From Candidatus Bathyarchaeota archaeon (GTDB taxonomy: Archaea; Thermoproteota; Bathyarchaeia; 40CM-2-53-6): DNA of 5,822 nt. Where the stretch lies: NCBI GenBank assembly GCA_005883085.1, contig VBAY01000037.1:1-5822 (forward strand), read 5' to 3'. Under the pieces are notes generated by a model. That model made no database searches. It was not told the DNA's origin and saw only the letters and a program-made list of their open reading frames with translations. The translations under genes and the position numbers were made by a program. Shown piece by piece: positions 1 to 5,161 of this stretch. Each line of letters opens with the position of its first letter. The first letter of the stretch is position 1.

Positions 1-2
1 GA

Positions 3-173
3 ATAGTCGTCCTCGAAGAGGGGGGAATCGCAGAGATCGGTACTCACCGCGGGCTGCTGCAGCGCCAGGGAGCCTACACGCAGCTCTACCAGAACCAGCT
101 GCAAGCCCAGACACAGATCATCCCATCACAATTCCGCGGACACAAGTATCTGAAGAGTGAGGAGAAACCATGA
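3..173 (+). CDS. ABC exporter ATP-binding/permease protein, C-terminal end (partial)
   Basis: The frame is open from the left edge to a TGA and encodes the last 56 residues of a protein whose start lies outside the window. It opens with IVVLEEGGIAEIGTH, then a GLLQRQGAYTQLYQNQL segment. This is the usual ending of MsbA/multidrug-type ABC exporters: the last strand of the nucleotide-binding domain after the switch histidine, then the terminal helix. Such proteins are half-transporters with a six-helix membrane domain joined to the ATPase, and move lipids, peptides or drugs out of the cell using ATP. The Walker A, signature and Walker B motifs and the membrane domain are not in the window, so the substrate cannot be inferred. 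A short hydrophilic tail of about 20 residues follows. The next gene on this strand begins 121 nt downstream. Confidence 0.85.
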   Translation: MVVLEEGGIAEIGTHRGLLQRQGAYTQLYQNQLQAQTQIIPSQFRGHKYLKSEEKP

Positions 174-201
174 CAGCGGTTTACACATACGCGACAGAAA
201 A

Positions 202-239
202 AGGGATCTTCCCTCGAGACGGGAGCATATCATCCCGTC
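202..239 (+). repeat. two tandem hairpins between the ABC gene and the OLD gene
   Basis: Two perfect inverted repeats stand side by side. AGGGA (202-206) pairs with TCCCT (210-214) across a 3-nt loop. GACGGGA (218-224) pairs with TCCCGTC (233-239) across an 8-nt loop. The arms share GGGA/TCCC cores, so TCCC at 210-213 could instead pair with GGGA at 221-224, giving a competing structure. No T-run follows, so an ordinary archaeal terminator is not evident. The position in the leader of the downstream gene suggests either a processing or termination site for the ABC transcript or a structured 5' leader for the OLD gene. The function is inferred from position only. Confidence 0.45.
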
Positions 240-279
240 AAGTCTTCATGGGTATGTCAAAAATGAAACGAGAAAAGAT

Positions 280-284
280 GAGGT
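280..284 (+). promoter_or_regulatory. ribosome binding site fixing the OLD gene start
   Basis: GAGGT lies 10 nt before the ATG at 295. The same frame stays open upstream to an ATG at 157, but the 46 extra residues are rich in Arg, Lys and His and resemble no ATPase N-terminus. The 157 start would also overlap the ABC gene. The family's typical beginning, MKLRSFRVRNYRCID, starts exactly at 295. Confidence 0.65.
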
Positions 285-294
285 ACAACCTTCC

Positions 295-2394
295 ATGAAG
301 CTGAGAAGCTTCAGGGTCCGAAACTACAGGTGCATAGACGACTCCGGCGAAGCACCTGTCGAACATATCAAAGCCCTAGTGGGAAAAAACGAGAGCGGAA
401 AAACAAGCATCCTAAAGGCTCTGCACAAGTTCAACCCGGCCACTCCGGAGCCCTTCAATGGACTGAAGGAGTTTCCGCGCAGACGATTTCACGAGTACGA
501 GGACAAGGCCACGGTAGTCGAGCTGAAAGTCTCGCTGGACCACGATGAGATGGATGAGCTCGCCCAGATCGACCCGCGCCTCGCGGAAGTATCCGGTGCA
601 TCGGTCACAAGAGACTACGCGGGACGATACGCTGTCGAGCTACTGCCCGATATACAAACTCCATCCCCAAACCTGAAAGGAGTCTTTCCCCTCCTCATCC
701 AGCTCCGAGGCACAATAGACAGACTCGATGATACGACCCTAGGACGAGAGGGAGGCGTCCGCTGGAAGCTCCTCGACGCTCTAAGCAGAGTGGGAACAGG
801 CATTGCAGAGGAGACAGACCTTTCCAATGCATCCTCCTCAAGAGAGGCCTTCATCAGACAGCTTCAAGAAATCCAGGTCCTTCTGGAGAAGAGCACGGAT
901 GAGGGATCGAAGAAGACCATCCGAGACATCGTACGGCTCATACTCAACACGATCGACTGGCCGAACATCGACACCCGAATCAACAAATACATAGTCGAAA
1001 AACTTCCGGTTTTCGTATACTTCGAAAACTATGCAATCCTCTCCGGCAGAATCCACCTTCCATCTTTCGTGGAACGGTTCATTGCCGGCGAGCTCAACCC
1101 GGAAGAGAACACTGCTAGAATGCTGCTATCATTCCTAAAACTAGACCCGGAGAAGCTGGTCAAGCTAGGAACACATGAAGGAAAGTCCTCACAGGAGGTG
1201 CAGGAAGCATTCGATACCAGAGCACTAATGGTTGACAGAGCAGCCTTGTCCGTCTCCGGTCTCCTAGCCGACATCTGGCAGCAAAGAAAGGCCCGGCTAG
1301 ACCTTGCAATAGACGGCGAGTATCTAAGACTCTGGGTAGCCGACGCCGATGGTTCCAGAGTCGAGCTGGAACAGAGCAGTAAAGGATTCCAGTGGTTCCT
1401 CTCCTTCTACATCGTATTCATGATGGAATCCCTCCAAGGAAAGGACACGGTGCTTCTCTTGGACGAGCCTGGGCTCCACCTCCACCCTGCTGCACAAAAG
1501 GACCTTCTCCGAGTCCTCGGCAAGCTATCCGAAAAGAACCAGGTCATCTATTCGACCCACTCCCCCTTCATGATCGACCTGGACCACATCGATACTATCA
1601 GCGTTCTGGCCGAAACTCCGAAAGGCACGAAGATTTCCGAGCCTACAAAGACCACCGACAAGACAGCCCTATTCCCGCTCCAAGCCGCCTTGGGATATGC
1701 CCTGTCACGCGGCTTGTACACTGGACAGTACAGCCTTCTCGTGGAAAACATTACTGACCTATGGATACTCTCGACGATCTCGCAGCATTTCAGGGAATCA
1801 AGCCATGGCTCCATAGATGATGATATAGTAATCACGCCCTCCGGTGGCGGCCAGAAATCCGCTCTATTTGCCACAATGCTAAGCGGACAGAATATGGGCG
1901 TATCAGTGCTGCTGGACTCAGACGTCGAAGGAATCAGTGTCAAGAAGCAGCTAATTGAGAGCCCGATAGCGCGAGAAACAAACGTACTTTTCGTGAACGA
2001 TGCCACCCAGGAATCTGGACGAGTGATGGAGCTGGAGGACCTCCTGCCCCCCAGCCTCTATCTCAAATTCGTAAACGATGCCTATTCTGGAGAACTGGGC
2101 AAGAATCGTTTGGGCAACGAGGCACTCGCAAAAGATGTGCAGATCCGGAGATACGTGGAGGCAGAGCTGGAGAAGAGAGGAGTTAGCTTCTCAAGATTCC
2201 GAGTTGCCAGGCAGATCATGAACGATTTGCCAAACATTCCGTTCAGCCAGTTTCCCCCGGAGTTTGTCCAGAACATGGAACGCTTGTTCTCATACATCAA
2301 CAGAATCAAGCCAGAGCATACCGCCCAGCCAATCATAGCAAGATCTTCGCGTCACTCTTCCCTGAGAGCAATCTTCTCCAGAAGCCGATCATAA
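295..2394 (+). CDS. OLD-family ATP-dependent endonuclease (AAA/ABC-type ATPase + TOPRIM)
   Basis: The protein has 699 residues when started at the ATG at 295. The N-terminal half is an SMC/RecF-like ATPase: the opening strand MKLRSFRVRNYR, Walker A GKNESGKT (residues 30-37), an ABC-like signature SSKG (361-364), Walker B TVLLLDEP (385-392, Asp390/Glu391) and switch histidine STHSPF (His422). A helical insertion separates Walker A from the signature. The C-terminal part is a TOPRIM nuclease domain: the glutamate of LLVENITD (Glu484), LLDSDVEG (Asp541, Asp543) and ELEDLLP (from Glu579). These are the metal-binding acids of the family. OLD proteins cut or nick DNA, and several protect against phage (P2 OLD; GajA of Gabija). 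No UvrD-like helicase follows, so this looks like a stand-alone (class 1-like) OLD rather than Gabija. The gene on the other side is an exporter, and the gene ends near the 3' end of a tRNA, a position common for transferred DNA. The family call is firm; the defence role is inferred. Confidence 0.88.
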   Translation: MKLRSFRVRNYRCIDDSGEAPVEHIKALVGKNESGKTSILKALHKFNPATPEPFNGLKEFPRRRFHEYEDKATVVELKVSLDHDEMDELAQIDPRLAEVSGASVTRDYAGRYAVELLPDIQTPSPNLKGVFPLLIQLRGTIDRLDDTTLGREGGVRWKLLDALSRVGTGIAEETDLSNASSSREAFIRQLQEIQVLLEKSTDEGSKKTIRDIVRLILNTIDWPNIDTRINKYIVEKLPVFVYFENYAILSGRIHLPSFVERFIAGELNPEENTARMLLSFLKLDPEKLVKLGTHEGKSSQEVQEAFDTRALMVDRAALSVSGLLADIWQQRKARLDLAIDGEYLRLWVADADGSRVELEQSSKGFQWFLSFYIVFMMESLQGKDTVLLLDEPGLHLHPAAQKDLLRVLGKLSEKNQVIYSTHSPFMIDLDHIDTISVLAETPKGTKISEPTKTTDKTALFPLQAALGYALSRGLYTGQYSLLVENITDLWILSTISQHFRESSHGSIDDDIVITPSGGGQKSALFATMLSGQNMGVSVLLDSDVEGISVKKQLIESPIARETNVLFVNDATQESGRVMELEDLLPPSLYLKFVNDAYSGELGKNRLGNEALAKDVQIRRYVEAELEKRGVSFSRFRVARQIMNDLPNIPFSQFPPEFVQNMERLFSYINRIKPEHTAQPIIARSSRHSSLRAIFSRSRS

Positions 2395-2486
2395 CCCACA
2401 CCTAGGAACGAAATAATGGGCTGGATAAAGCAGCGTCGCTGATCGACTGATCGCACCAGAACCTCGGACGCTAAGAATGGAAGAGG

Positions 2487-2502
2487 CGAACAAATTTGCT
2501 CG
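2487..2502. repeat. near-perfect 16-nt palindrome in the OLD/tRNA intergenic region
   Basis: CGAACAAATTTGCTCG matches its own reverse complement except for one base pair. It lies in the 158-nt gap between the OLD stop and the 3' end of the tRNA gene, in which I see no gene. A short tandem CTGATCGACTGATCG is also present nearby (about 2441-2455). The palindrome could be a protein-binding site or chance. Nothing in the context decides. Confidence 0.3.
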
Positions 2503-2603
2503 ACGAAAACCAGGAGGCCAACGCCTGCCACATTTGAAACGGACTACTATTTTGGCGCCGGGAGTGGGATTTGAACCCACGCGGCCCGCAAGGACCACAG
2601 GCT

Positions 2604-2618
2604 GACAGGAGCCTATTC
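2604..2618 (-). other. tRNA-Ser intron 2 (15 nt, canonical position 37/38)
   Basis: The intron follows A37, next to the GGA anticodon. The exon outer helix is the 5-bp anticodon stem. Loop bases 32-35 (CTGG) face CCTG near the intron's 3' end, giving three pairs and one U-U mismatch. The bulges are AA|G on the 5' side and TC|A on the 3' side. The remaining intron is too short for a real inner stem, so this is a relaxed BHB. A cut one base further on each side (loop ending AG instead of AA) cannot be excluded. Confidence 0.65.
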
Positions 2619-2626
2619 TTCCAGGC

Positions 2627-2648
2627 CTAGGCCCACGTTTCTAGTGGA
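2627..2648 (-). other. tRNA-Ser intron 1 (22 nt, position 29/30, BHB)
   Basis: The intron interrupts the 5' strand of the anticodon stem. The precursor folds as a BHB core. The central 4-bp helix is GGGC (2654-2651) with GCCT (2632-2629), including one G-U pair. The 3-nt bulges are AGT (2650-2648) and AGG (2628-2626). The inner stem CCAC/GTGG closes a 7-nt loop. Cutting both bulges after their second base removes 2648-2627 and rebuilds the stem CAGGC. Because CAG and TAG share AG, cuts one or two bases earlier give the same mature RNA. The central helix overlaps the D stem, so this intron should be removed before the D arm can form. Confidence 0.72.
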
Positions 2649-2703
2649 CTGCCCTGTACCAGGCTCAGGAATCCCGGCCCAATCTTGCCCTTCGACACTG
2701 GGA

Positions 2704-2710
2704 CTATTTT
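2704..2710 (-). promoter_or_regulatory. TATA-like element of the tRNA-Ser gene
   Basis: On the minus strand AAAATAG, preceded by GGGG, is centred about 29 nt upstream of the first tRNA base. This is the expected archaeal TATA spacing for transcription starting at or just before the mature 5' end. Confidence 0.55.
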
Positions 2711-2727
2711 CCCCTTTGGACAGATAC

Positions 2728-2732
2728 AAAAA
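2728..2732 (-). terminator. T-run, candidate end of the minus-strand structured transcript
   Basis: On the minus strand the sequence runs GGGCTTTTTG. A run of five T's is a typical archaeal intrinsic termination signal. It falls after the hairpin block at 2773-2915 and just before the tRNA promoter, so it would separate two minus-strand transcription units. A run this short is weak evidence alone. Confidence 0.35.
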
Positions 2733-2772
2733 GCCCAGCGAGACAATAATCGTTCGAGAAGCAGGAACTAGA

Positions 2773-2915
2773 GTGGCGGTGGGTGCGGGCCAGCCGTCAA
2801 CCCTTAACGGGCGAATGGCAGTGTCCGCGCCCGGGGGGACGCCACCCTTGAATCGGCCAAGTCGTGAGACACGATTCTAAGCCTCGCGTAACCGACCAAC
2901 ACACACGGTCGTTAC
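2773..2915 (-). ncRNA. candidate structured non-coding RNA (three hairpins); family not recognised
   Basis: The 298 nt between the tRNA and the protease gene hold no credible protein gene but three strong inverted repeats. Hairpin A (2888-2915): GTAA[C]CGACC pairs with GGTCGTTAC, nine pairs with one bulged C and a 9-nt loop. Hairpin B (2850-2877): GAATCG pairs with CGATTC around a nested TCGTG/CACGA. Hairpin C (2773-2845): GTGGCG/CGCCAC, then nine pairs GGGTGCGGG/TCCGCGCCC (two wobble), then CCA/TGG and CCGT/ACGG at the tip. The strand is inferred: on minus, a TTAAAA element (2941-2948) lies about 26-30 nt before hairpin A and a T-run lies at 2732-2728, predicting an RNA of roughly 190 nt. 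I see no ACA box after the stems, no C/D boxes, and no RNase P or SRP signature sequences. Confidence 0.42.
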
Positions 2916-2940
2916 TATGAAATAATCCCTCTCAGGCACG

Positions 2941-2948
2941 ATTTTAAG
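2941..2948. promoter_or_regulatory. shared TATA-like element ATTTTAAG, possibly bidirectional
   Basis: The element is near-palindromic, reading TTTTAAG on plus and CTTAAAA on minus. On plus it lies about 30 nt before the ATG at 2977, which has no Shine-Dalgarno sequence, so a nearly leaderless protease mRNA is likely. On minus it lies about 26-30 nt before the first hairpin of the candidate RNA. Which direction is used cannot be told from sequence. Confidence 0.5.
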
Positions 2949-2976
2949 TGGGCAAGCAGACAATCACTGGACAATC

Positions 2977-3846
2977 ATGGAACGCTGCGCCGTCTGCGGG
3001 GCGGAAGAATTCATCCCCTACGTATGCAGATACTGCGACCGCGTCCACTGCGTTTACCACAGACTCCCAGAAAACCATGAGTGCCCCAACATCCAACAAG
3101 CACGAGCGCCGAAACCCATTATCCGGGTCGAAGGACGCCAGACTGGAGCGACCCTCAGAGTGATTCGCGCTCCAAAGTTGTCAACGATCTCCAATCGTGA
3201 GTTAACAGCTCTTCTTACGGCGTTGATAGTTCTTGGAATTAGCTTCTCAACGAGATACATGTTCTCCGGTTTGGCCGCTGCAAGGCCCACAGCGTTTCTC
3301 GAGGTATTTCTTCTAACACTCATAGTGATAGGAACAGGATTCATAGGACATGAATTGGCCCACAAATTCGTGGCTCAGAGATTCGGATGTTGGGCTGAGT
3401 TCAGACTATGGACGGTTGGGGCTGTTATGGCTGTTCTTTTCGCGTTTGTCCCACCCGGAAACCTTGTCTTTGCTGCTCCAGGCGCTGTTTACATCGCATC
3501 AAGATCCAGCTATTTCGGTGAAGGAGTAGATAGGAAGGCGAACGGTGTAATTTCCCTCGTAGGTCCACTGGTTAACGTTGGCGCAGCGGGACTCTTTGGG
3601 CTGGCATTTCTGATCAGTTCACTCGCCGGCTTTGGCGACATCGTCATTAGCTCAGGCTCCGGGCTGGCTTTCAAGTTCCTGCAGGAGGGTGTGGCCATCA
3701 ATCTTTGGCTAGGGGCATTCAACATGATACCGTTTTTCATACTCGACGGGCAGAAAGTTTTCACATGGGATCGTAGGGTTTGGGCCGCAGTCGCGATTCC
3801 GCTTTGGGCGGCTACCATAGCAATCTGGGTGCTACTTTTCGTCTGA
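2977..3846 (+). CDS. AN1 zinc finger fused to a site-2-type (M50) intramembrane metalloprotease
   Basis: The protein has 289 residues. The N-terminus is a complete AN1 finger: Cys4-x2-Cys7-x9-Cys17-x2-Cys20-x4-Cys25-x2-His28-x5-His34-x-Cys36, binding two zinc ions. A charged linker (about 37-75) leads to a multi-spanning membrane domain. The first membrane segment is near 76-96. The next (about 106-128) carries the zinc-protease motif HELAH (125-129). Hydrophobic segments follow at about 144-172, 188-215 and 240-258, the last containing IPFFILDG (Asp257, third zinc ligand). A final segment ends the protein. The family cleaves substrates within the membrane, often releasing regulators or processing stress-signalling proteins. 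AN1 fingers in eukaryotes accompany ubiquitin/proteasome and stress proteins, so the finger may recruit a substrate on the cytoplasmic side (inference). The ATG lacks a ribosome binding site, consistent with a leaderless mRNA. The last 15 nt overlap the convergent zinc-ribbon gene. Confidence 0.87.
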   Translation: MERCAVCGAEEFIPYVCRYCDRVHCVYHRLPENHECPNIQQARAPKPIIRVEGRQTGATLRVIRAPKLSTISNRELTALLTALIVLGISFSTRYMFSGLAAARPTAFLEVFLLTLIVIGTGFIGHELAHKFVAQRFGCWAEFRLWTVGAVMAVLFAFVPPGNLVFAAPGAVYIASRSSYFGEGVDRKANGVISLVGPLVNVGAAGLFGLAFLISSLAGFGDIVISSGSGLAFKFLQEGVAINLWLGAFNMIPFFILDGQKVFTWDRRVWAAVAIPLWAATIAIWVLLFV

Positions 3847-4005
3847 ATTGCCTCTGAACCTCAAGACACTCTGTCCAAAAAACCGATATTGTTGGCCGCA
3901 CTTTGGGCATACAACCTCATTTTCCTGGTTTGGATCGACTTCGACAGTGATCTCGCCTCCGCAGTTGCAGACGAAAGTAACCTTGTTCGTGCTCAAGCTT
4001 GTCAA
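3832..4005 (-). CDS. small zinc-ribbon protein, 57 aa, TTG start overlapping the cbf5 stop
   Basis: The frame opens after a stop within the cbf5 3' end and its first start is TTG at 4005, sharing TTGA with the cbf5 stop, the classic translational-coupling overlap. A second TTG follows at 3996. The product begins MTSLSTNKVTFVCNCGG and carries two metal knuckles, Cys13-x-Cys15 and Cys33-Pro-Lys-Cys36, separated by an acidic, strand-like stretch. A basic FRFRG-like tail ends in SDEK. This is a one-domain zinc ribbon like those of small archaeal translation and transcription factors, but I do not recognise the family. Its co-transcription with cbf5 and rpl14e hints at an RNA-related job (inference). 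The 3' end overlaps the convergent protease gene by 15 nt. No ATG or GTG start is available. The alternating Cys pairs and matching strand argue for a real gene. Confidence 0.68.
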   Translation of the reverse strand: MTSLSTNKVTFVCNCGGEITVEVDPNQENEVVCPKCGQQYRFFGQSVLRFRGNSDEK

Positions 4006-5044
4006 TTGAACTGGCTTACCGCGGGACGACTATGCTTCGGTTTCCATAGCTTGGGATATGTGTCGGTGGGCATGATCACCCTAACTGTCTTCGCGGCGAG
4101 CCCGCGTTCATCCTTCATCATCTGTTCGGTTGCCATGAGCGCTCTCGATAGCGCAACGAGTTCTCCTTTGAGTGTGAAAAGTGCGATCGCCGTTTTGGGG
4201 CGTATTCCCTCGGTTAACTTGACGATCCCTGGGACAGCAAGGTCAGCGCCGTGACATATTGAACTGACCGCGGAGTCGCGAATGTAGATTCGCGGAACAT
4301 AGTCAAAAGCGGCCTCCATAGGCCTAACGATTTGCCGGAGCATTTCTTCCCTCTCGTTGGGGGAAGCTTGAGAGAGTTTGAGGACATCGTAGAGAGAGTG
4401 GATGCCCTTTTCAGTAAAGGATCCGGATCTTGTTCTTCGGAGCTCTCGCATGTGGGCGCCTACTTCGAGAACTTCCCCGACATCGTAGACAAGTTTCCGG
4501 ATGTAAGTTCCCGCTTGACAAGCGACACGGAAGAGAACTTGTCGTCCATCAATTTCCACATCATCTATCGAGTAGATTGTTCTTTTCCGCACTTCCCTCT
4601 TGACCGCAGCCCTCACAGGAGGCTTCTGAAATATGTCACCGACAAAATCCTCCAGTACACCGCGGAGTCTGGTCTCATCGACTTCGCCGTGCATCGTCAT
4701 TAGGCAGACGTACTCCTTCCCGGTGAGGAGGAATACTTGGATCGTTTTCGTAGCGTCTTCGAGAGCTAGCGGAAGAACACCGGTGACCATTGGATTACTC
4801 CGGCCCCGAACCGGACCTCTAGAGTTCCACCGTGGCCAGCGTGGTGCAACCGCAGGAGACGTTTGACCCATGCAACGACTTCGTGGCTTGACGGACCTGA
4901 GGGCTTGTCTAGGTTGATCAAGCCGAATCTGATGTGCTGATCAATCGTCCTTTTCTCTGGCGGACACCCTAAAGCCGGGTCTGTCTCATCGTCGAGTTTG
5001 ATGAGCAGTTTCTGTGACTTATTCCAGGGAGCCTGTTGTGACAA
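4002..5044 (-). CDS. cbf5: Cbf5, H/ACA RNP tRNA/rRNA pseudouridine synthase; gene interrupted by a 23-nt intron
   Basis: Exon 1 is 5044-4819 and exon 2 is 4795-4002. Joined, they give 339 residues, the normal length for archaeal Cbf5. The protein begins at TTG, 10 nt after GGTGGAG. The N-terminal extension leads to HIRFGLINLDKPSGPSSHEVV (from about 37), typical of Cbf5. AGHGGTLDP carries the catalytic Asp76. KEYVCL (102-107) includes the conserved Tyr, and GTYIRKL (171-177) is the next catalytic motif. A PUA domain (about 242-325) contains HGADLAVPGI and ends near YPKLW. Cbf5 with Nop10, Gar1 and L7Ae forms the H/ACA particle that makes pseudouridine in rRNA. It can also act on tRNA U55 without a guide. 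Without splicing, translation would leave the frame after residue 75 and stop at 4766, giving 92 residues lacking the active site. The order rpl14e-cbf5 is common in archaea. A pseudogene is possible but unlikely, since both exons are intact. Confidence 0.92.
4796..4818 (-). other. BHB intron in cbf5 mRNA (23 nt)
   Basis: Removal of 4818-4796 (or equally 4817-4795) restores GTLDPMVTGVLP, with the catalytic Asp codon made from G of exon 1 plus AT of exon 2. Precursor fold: central helix CUCU (4824-4821) with GGAG (4801-4798), including one wobble; 5' bulge AGA (4820-4818); inner helix GGUCC (4817-4813) with GGGCC (4806-4802) around a 6-nt loop; 3' bulge UAA (4797-4795); outer helix UGGA (4829-4826) with UCCA (4794-4791). 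Cutting each bulge after its second base gives exactly the required join. A4825 could pair with U4797, shortening the 3' bulge to two bases. This is the geometry recognised by the archaeal tRNA splicing endonuclease. Confidence 0.82.
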
Positions 5045-5054
5045 CCGATTTTTT

Positions 5055-5061
5055 CTCCACC
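5055..5061 (-). promoter_or_regulatory. ribosome binding site for cbf5
   Basis: GGTGGAG on the minus strand lies 10 nt before the TTG at 5044. No ATG or GTG occurs in this frame over the preceding 54 nt, so this site supports the TTG as the real start. Confidence 0.55.
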
Positions 5062-5082
5062 AGAGATGGAGCGGGTTTCTGG

Positions 5083-5090
5083 TTCTTAAA
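5083..5090 (-). promoter_or_regulatory. possible internal TATA element before cbf5
   Basis: TTTAAGAA on the minus strand lies in the 117-nt gap between rpl14e and cbf5, about 43 nt before the cbf5 start. The TATA-to-start distance is similar to that for rpl14e. cbf5 may therefore be transcribed both from the rpl14e promoter and from its own. I see nothing else in this gap. Confidence 0.35.
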
Positions 5091-5161
5091 CTGTCACAGC
5101 CGAAGAACTCTTCAGTCCGTACCAGTAAGGCTGGGATCGGCTGATCTTTGACGGGTTCGCT

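Larger units (their letters stand above)
2553..2678 (-). tRNA. tRNA-Ser(GGA) with two introns, CCA encoded
   Basis: Read on the minus strand, acceptor GCCGGGA (2678-2672) pairs perfectly with TCCCGGC before discriminator G and an encoded CCA (2555-2553). The D arm is CCTG/CAGG with an AGCCTGGTA loop, and the T arm is GTGGG-TTCAAAT-CCCAC. The gene is 123 nt without CCA, too long for one tRNA. Removing 22 nt (2648-2627) and 15 nt (2618-2604) gives an 86-nt type II tRNA. Its anticodon stem is CAGGC/GCCTG (five Watson-Crick pairs), its loop CTGGAAA has U33, anticodon GGA (2622-2620) and A37, and its long variable arm is GGTCC-TTGC-GGGCC. Discriminator G73 and the long variable arm fit serine; leucine tRNAs carry A73. 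It reads UCC/UCU codons. The tRNA gene itself is certain. The splice model is manual but gives a complete cloverleaf. Confidence 0.88.

Noticed and set aside
157..294. N-terminal extension of the OLD protein from an upstream ATG
   Set aside because: The 46 extra residues show no family resemblance and the start overlaps the ABC gene. A ribosome binding site and the conserved MKLRSFRVRNYR start point to 295.
1548..2006. 152-codon minus-strand ORF inside the OLD gene
   Set aside because: It is antisense to the Walker B and TOPRIM coding region, with composition explained by the real gene's codon bias.
2553..2678. tRNA-Asp(GUC) reading of the same gene
   Set aside because: CTGTCAG could be an anticodon loop, but its stem CCTGT would need ACAGG, which forms the D stem. 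The D arm would be too short and the variable region of 16 nt would be unexplained.
2773..2845. H/ACA guide RNA
   Set aside because: The hairpin with an internal loop is suggestive, but no ACA or ANA box follows the lower stem at the expected distance on either strand.
2644..2880. 78-codon plus-strand ORF
   Set aside because: It overlaps the 5' end of the tRNA gene and the hairpin block, is rich in Pro/Gly/Arg as expected of GC-rich non-coding sequence, and has no ribosome binding site or recognisable domain.
4824..4871. Separate start for the downstream cbf5 frame (MGQTSPAVAP...)
   Set aside because: These residues are exon 1 and intron read in the wrong frame and resemble nothing in the TruB family.
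4002..5044. cbf5 as a frameshifted pseudogene or sequencing error
   Set aside because: A one- or two-base error cannot restore the active-site motif. Exactly 23 nt must go, and those 23 nt form a BHB with correctly placed cuts. All other motifs are intact.
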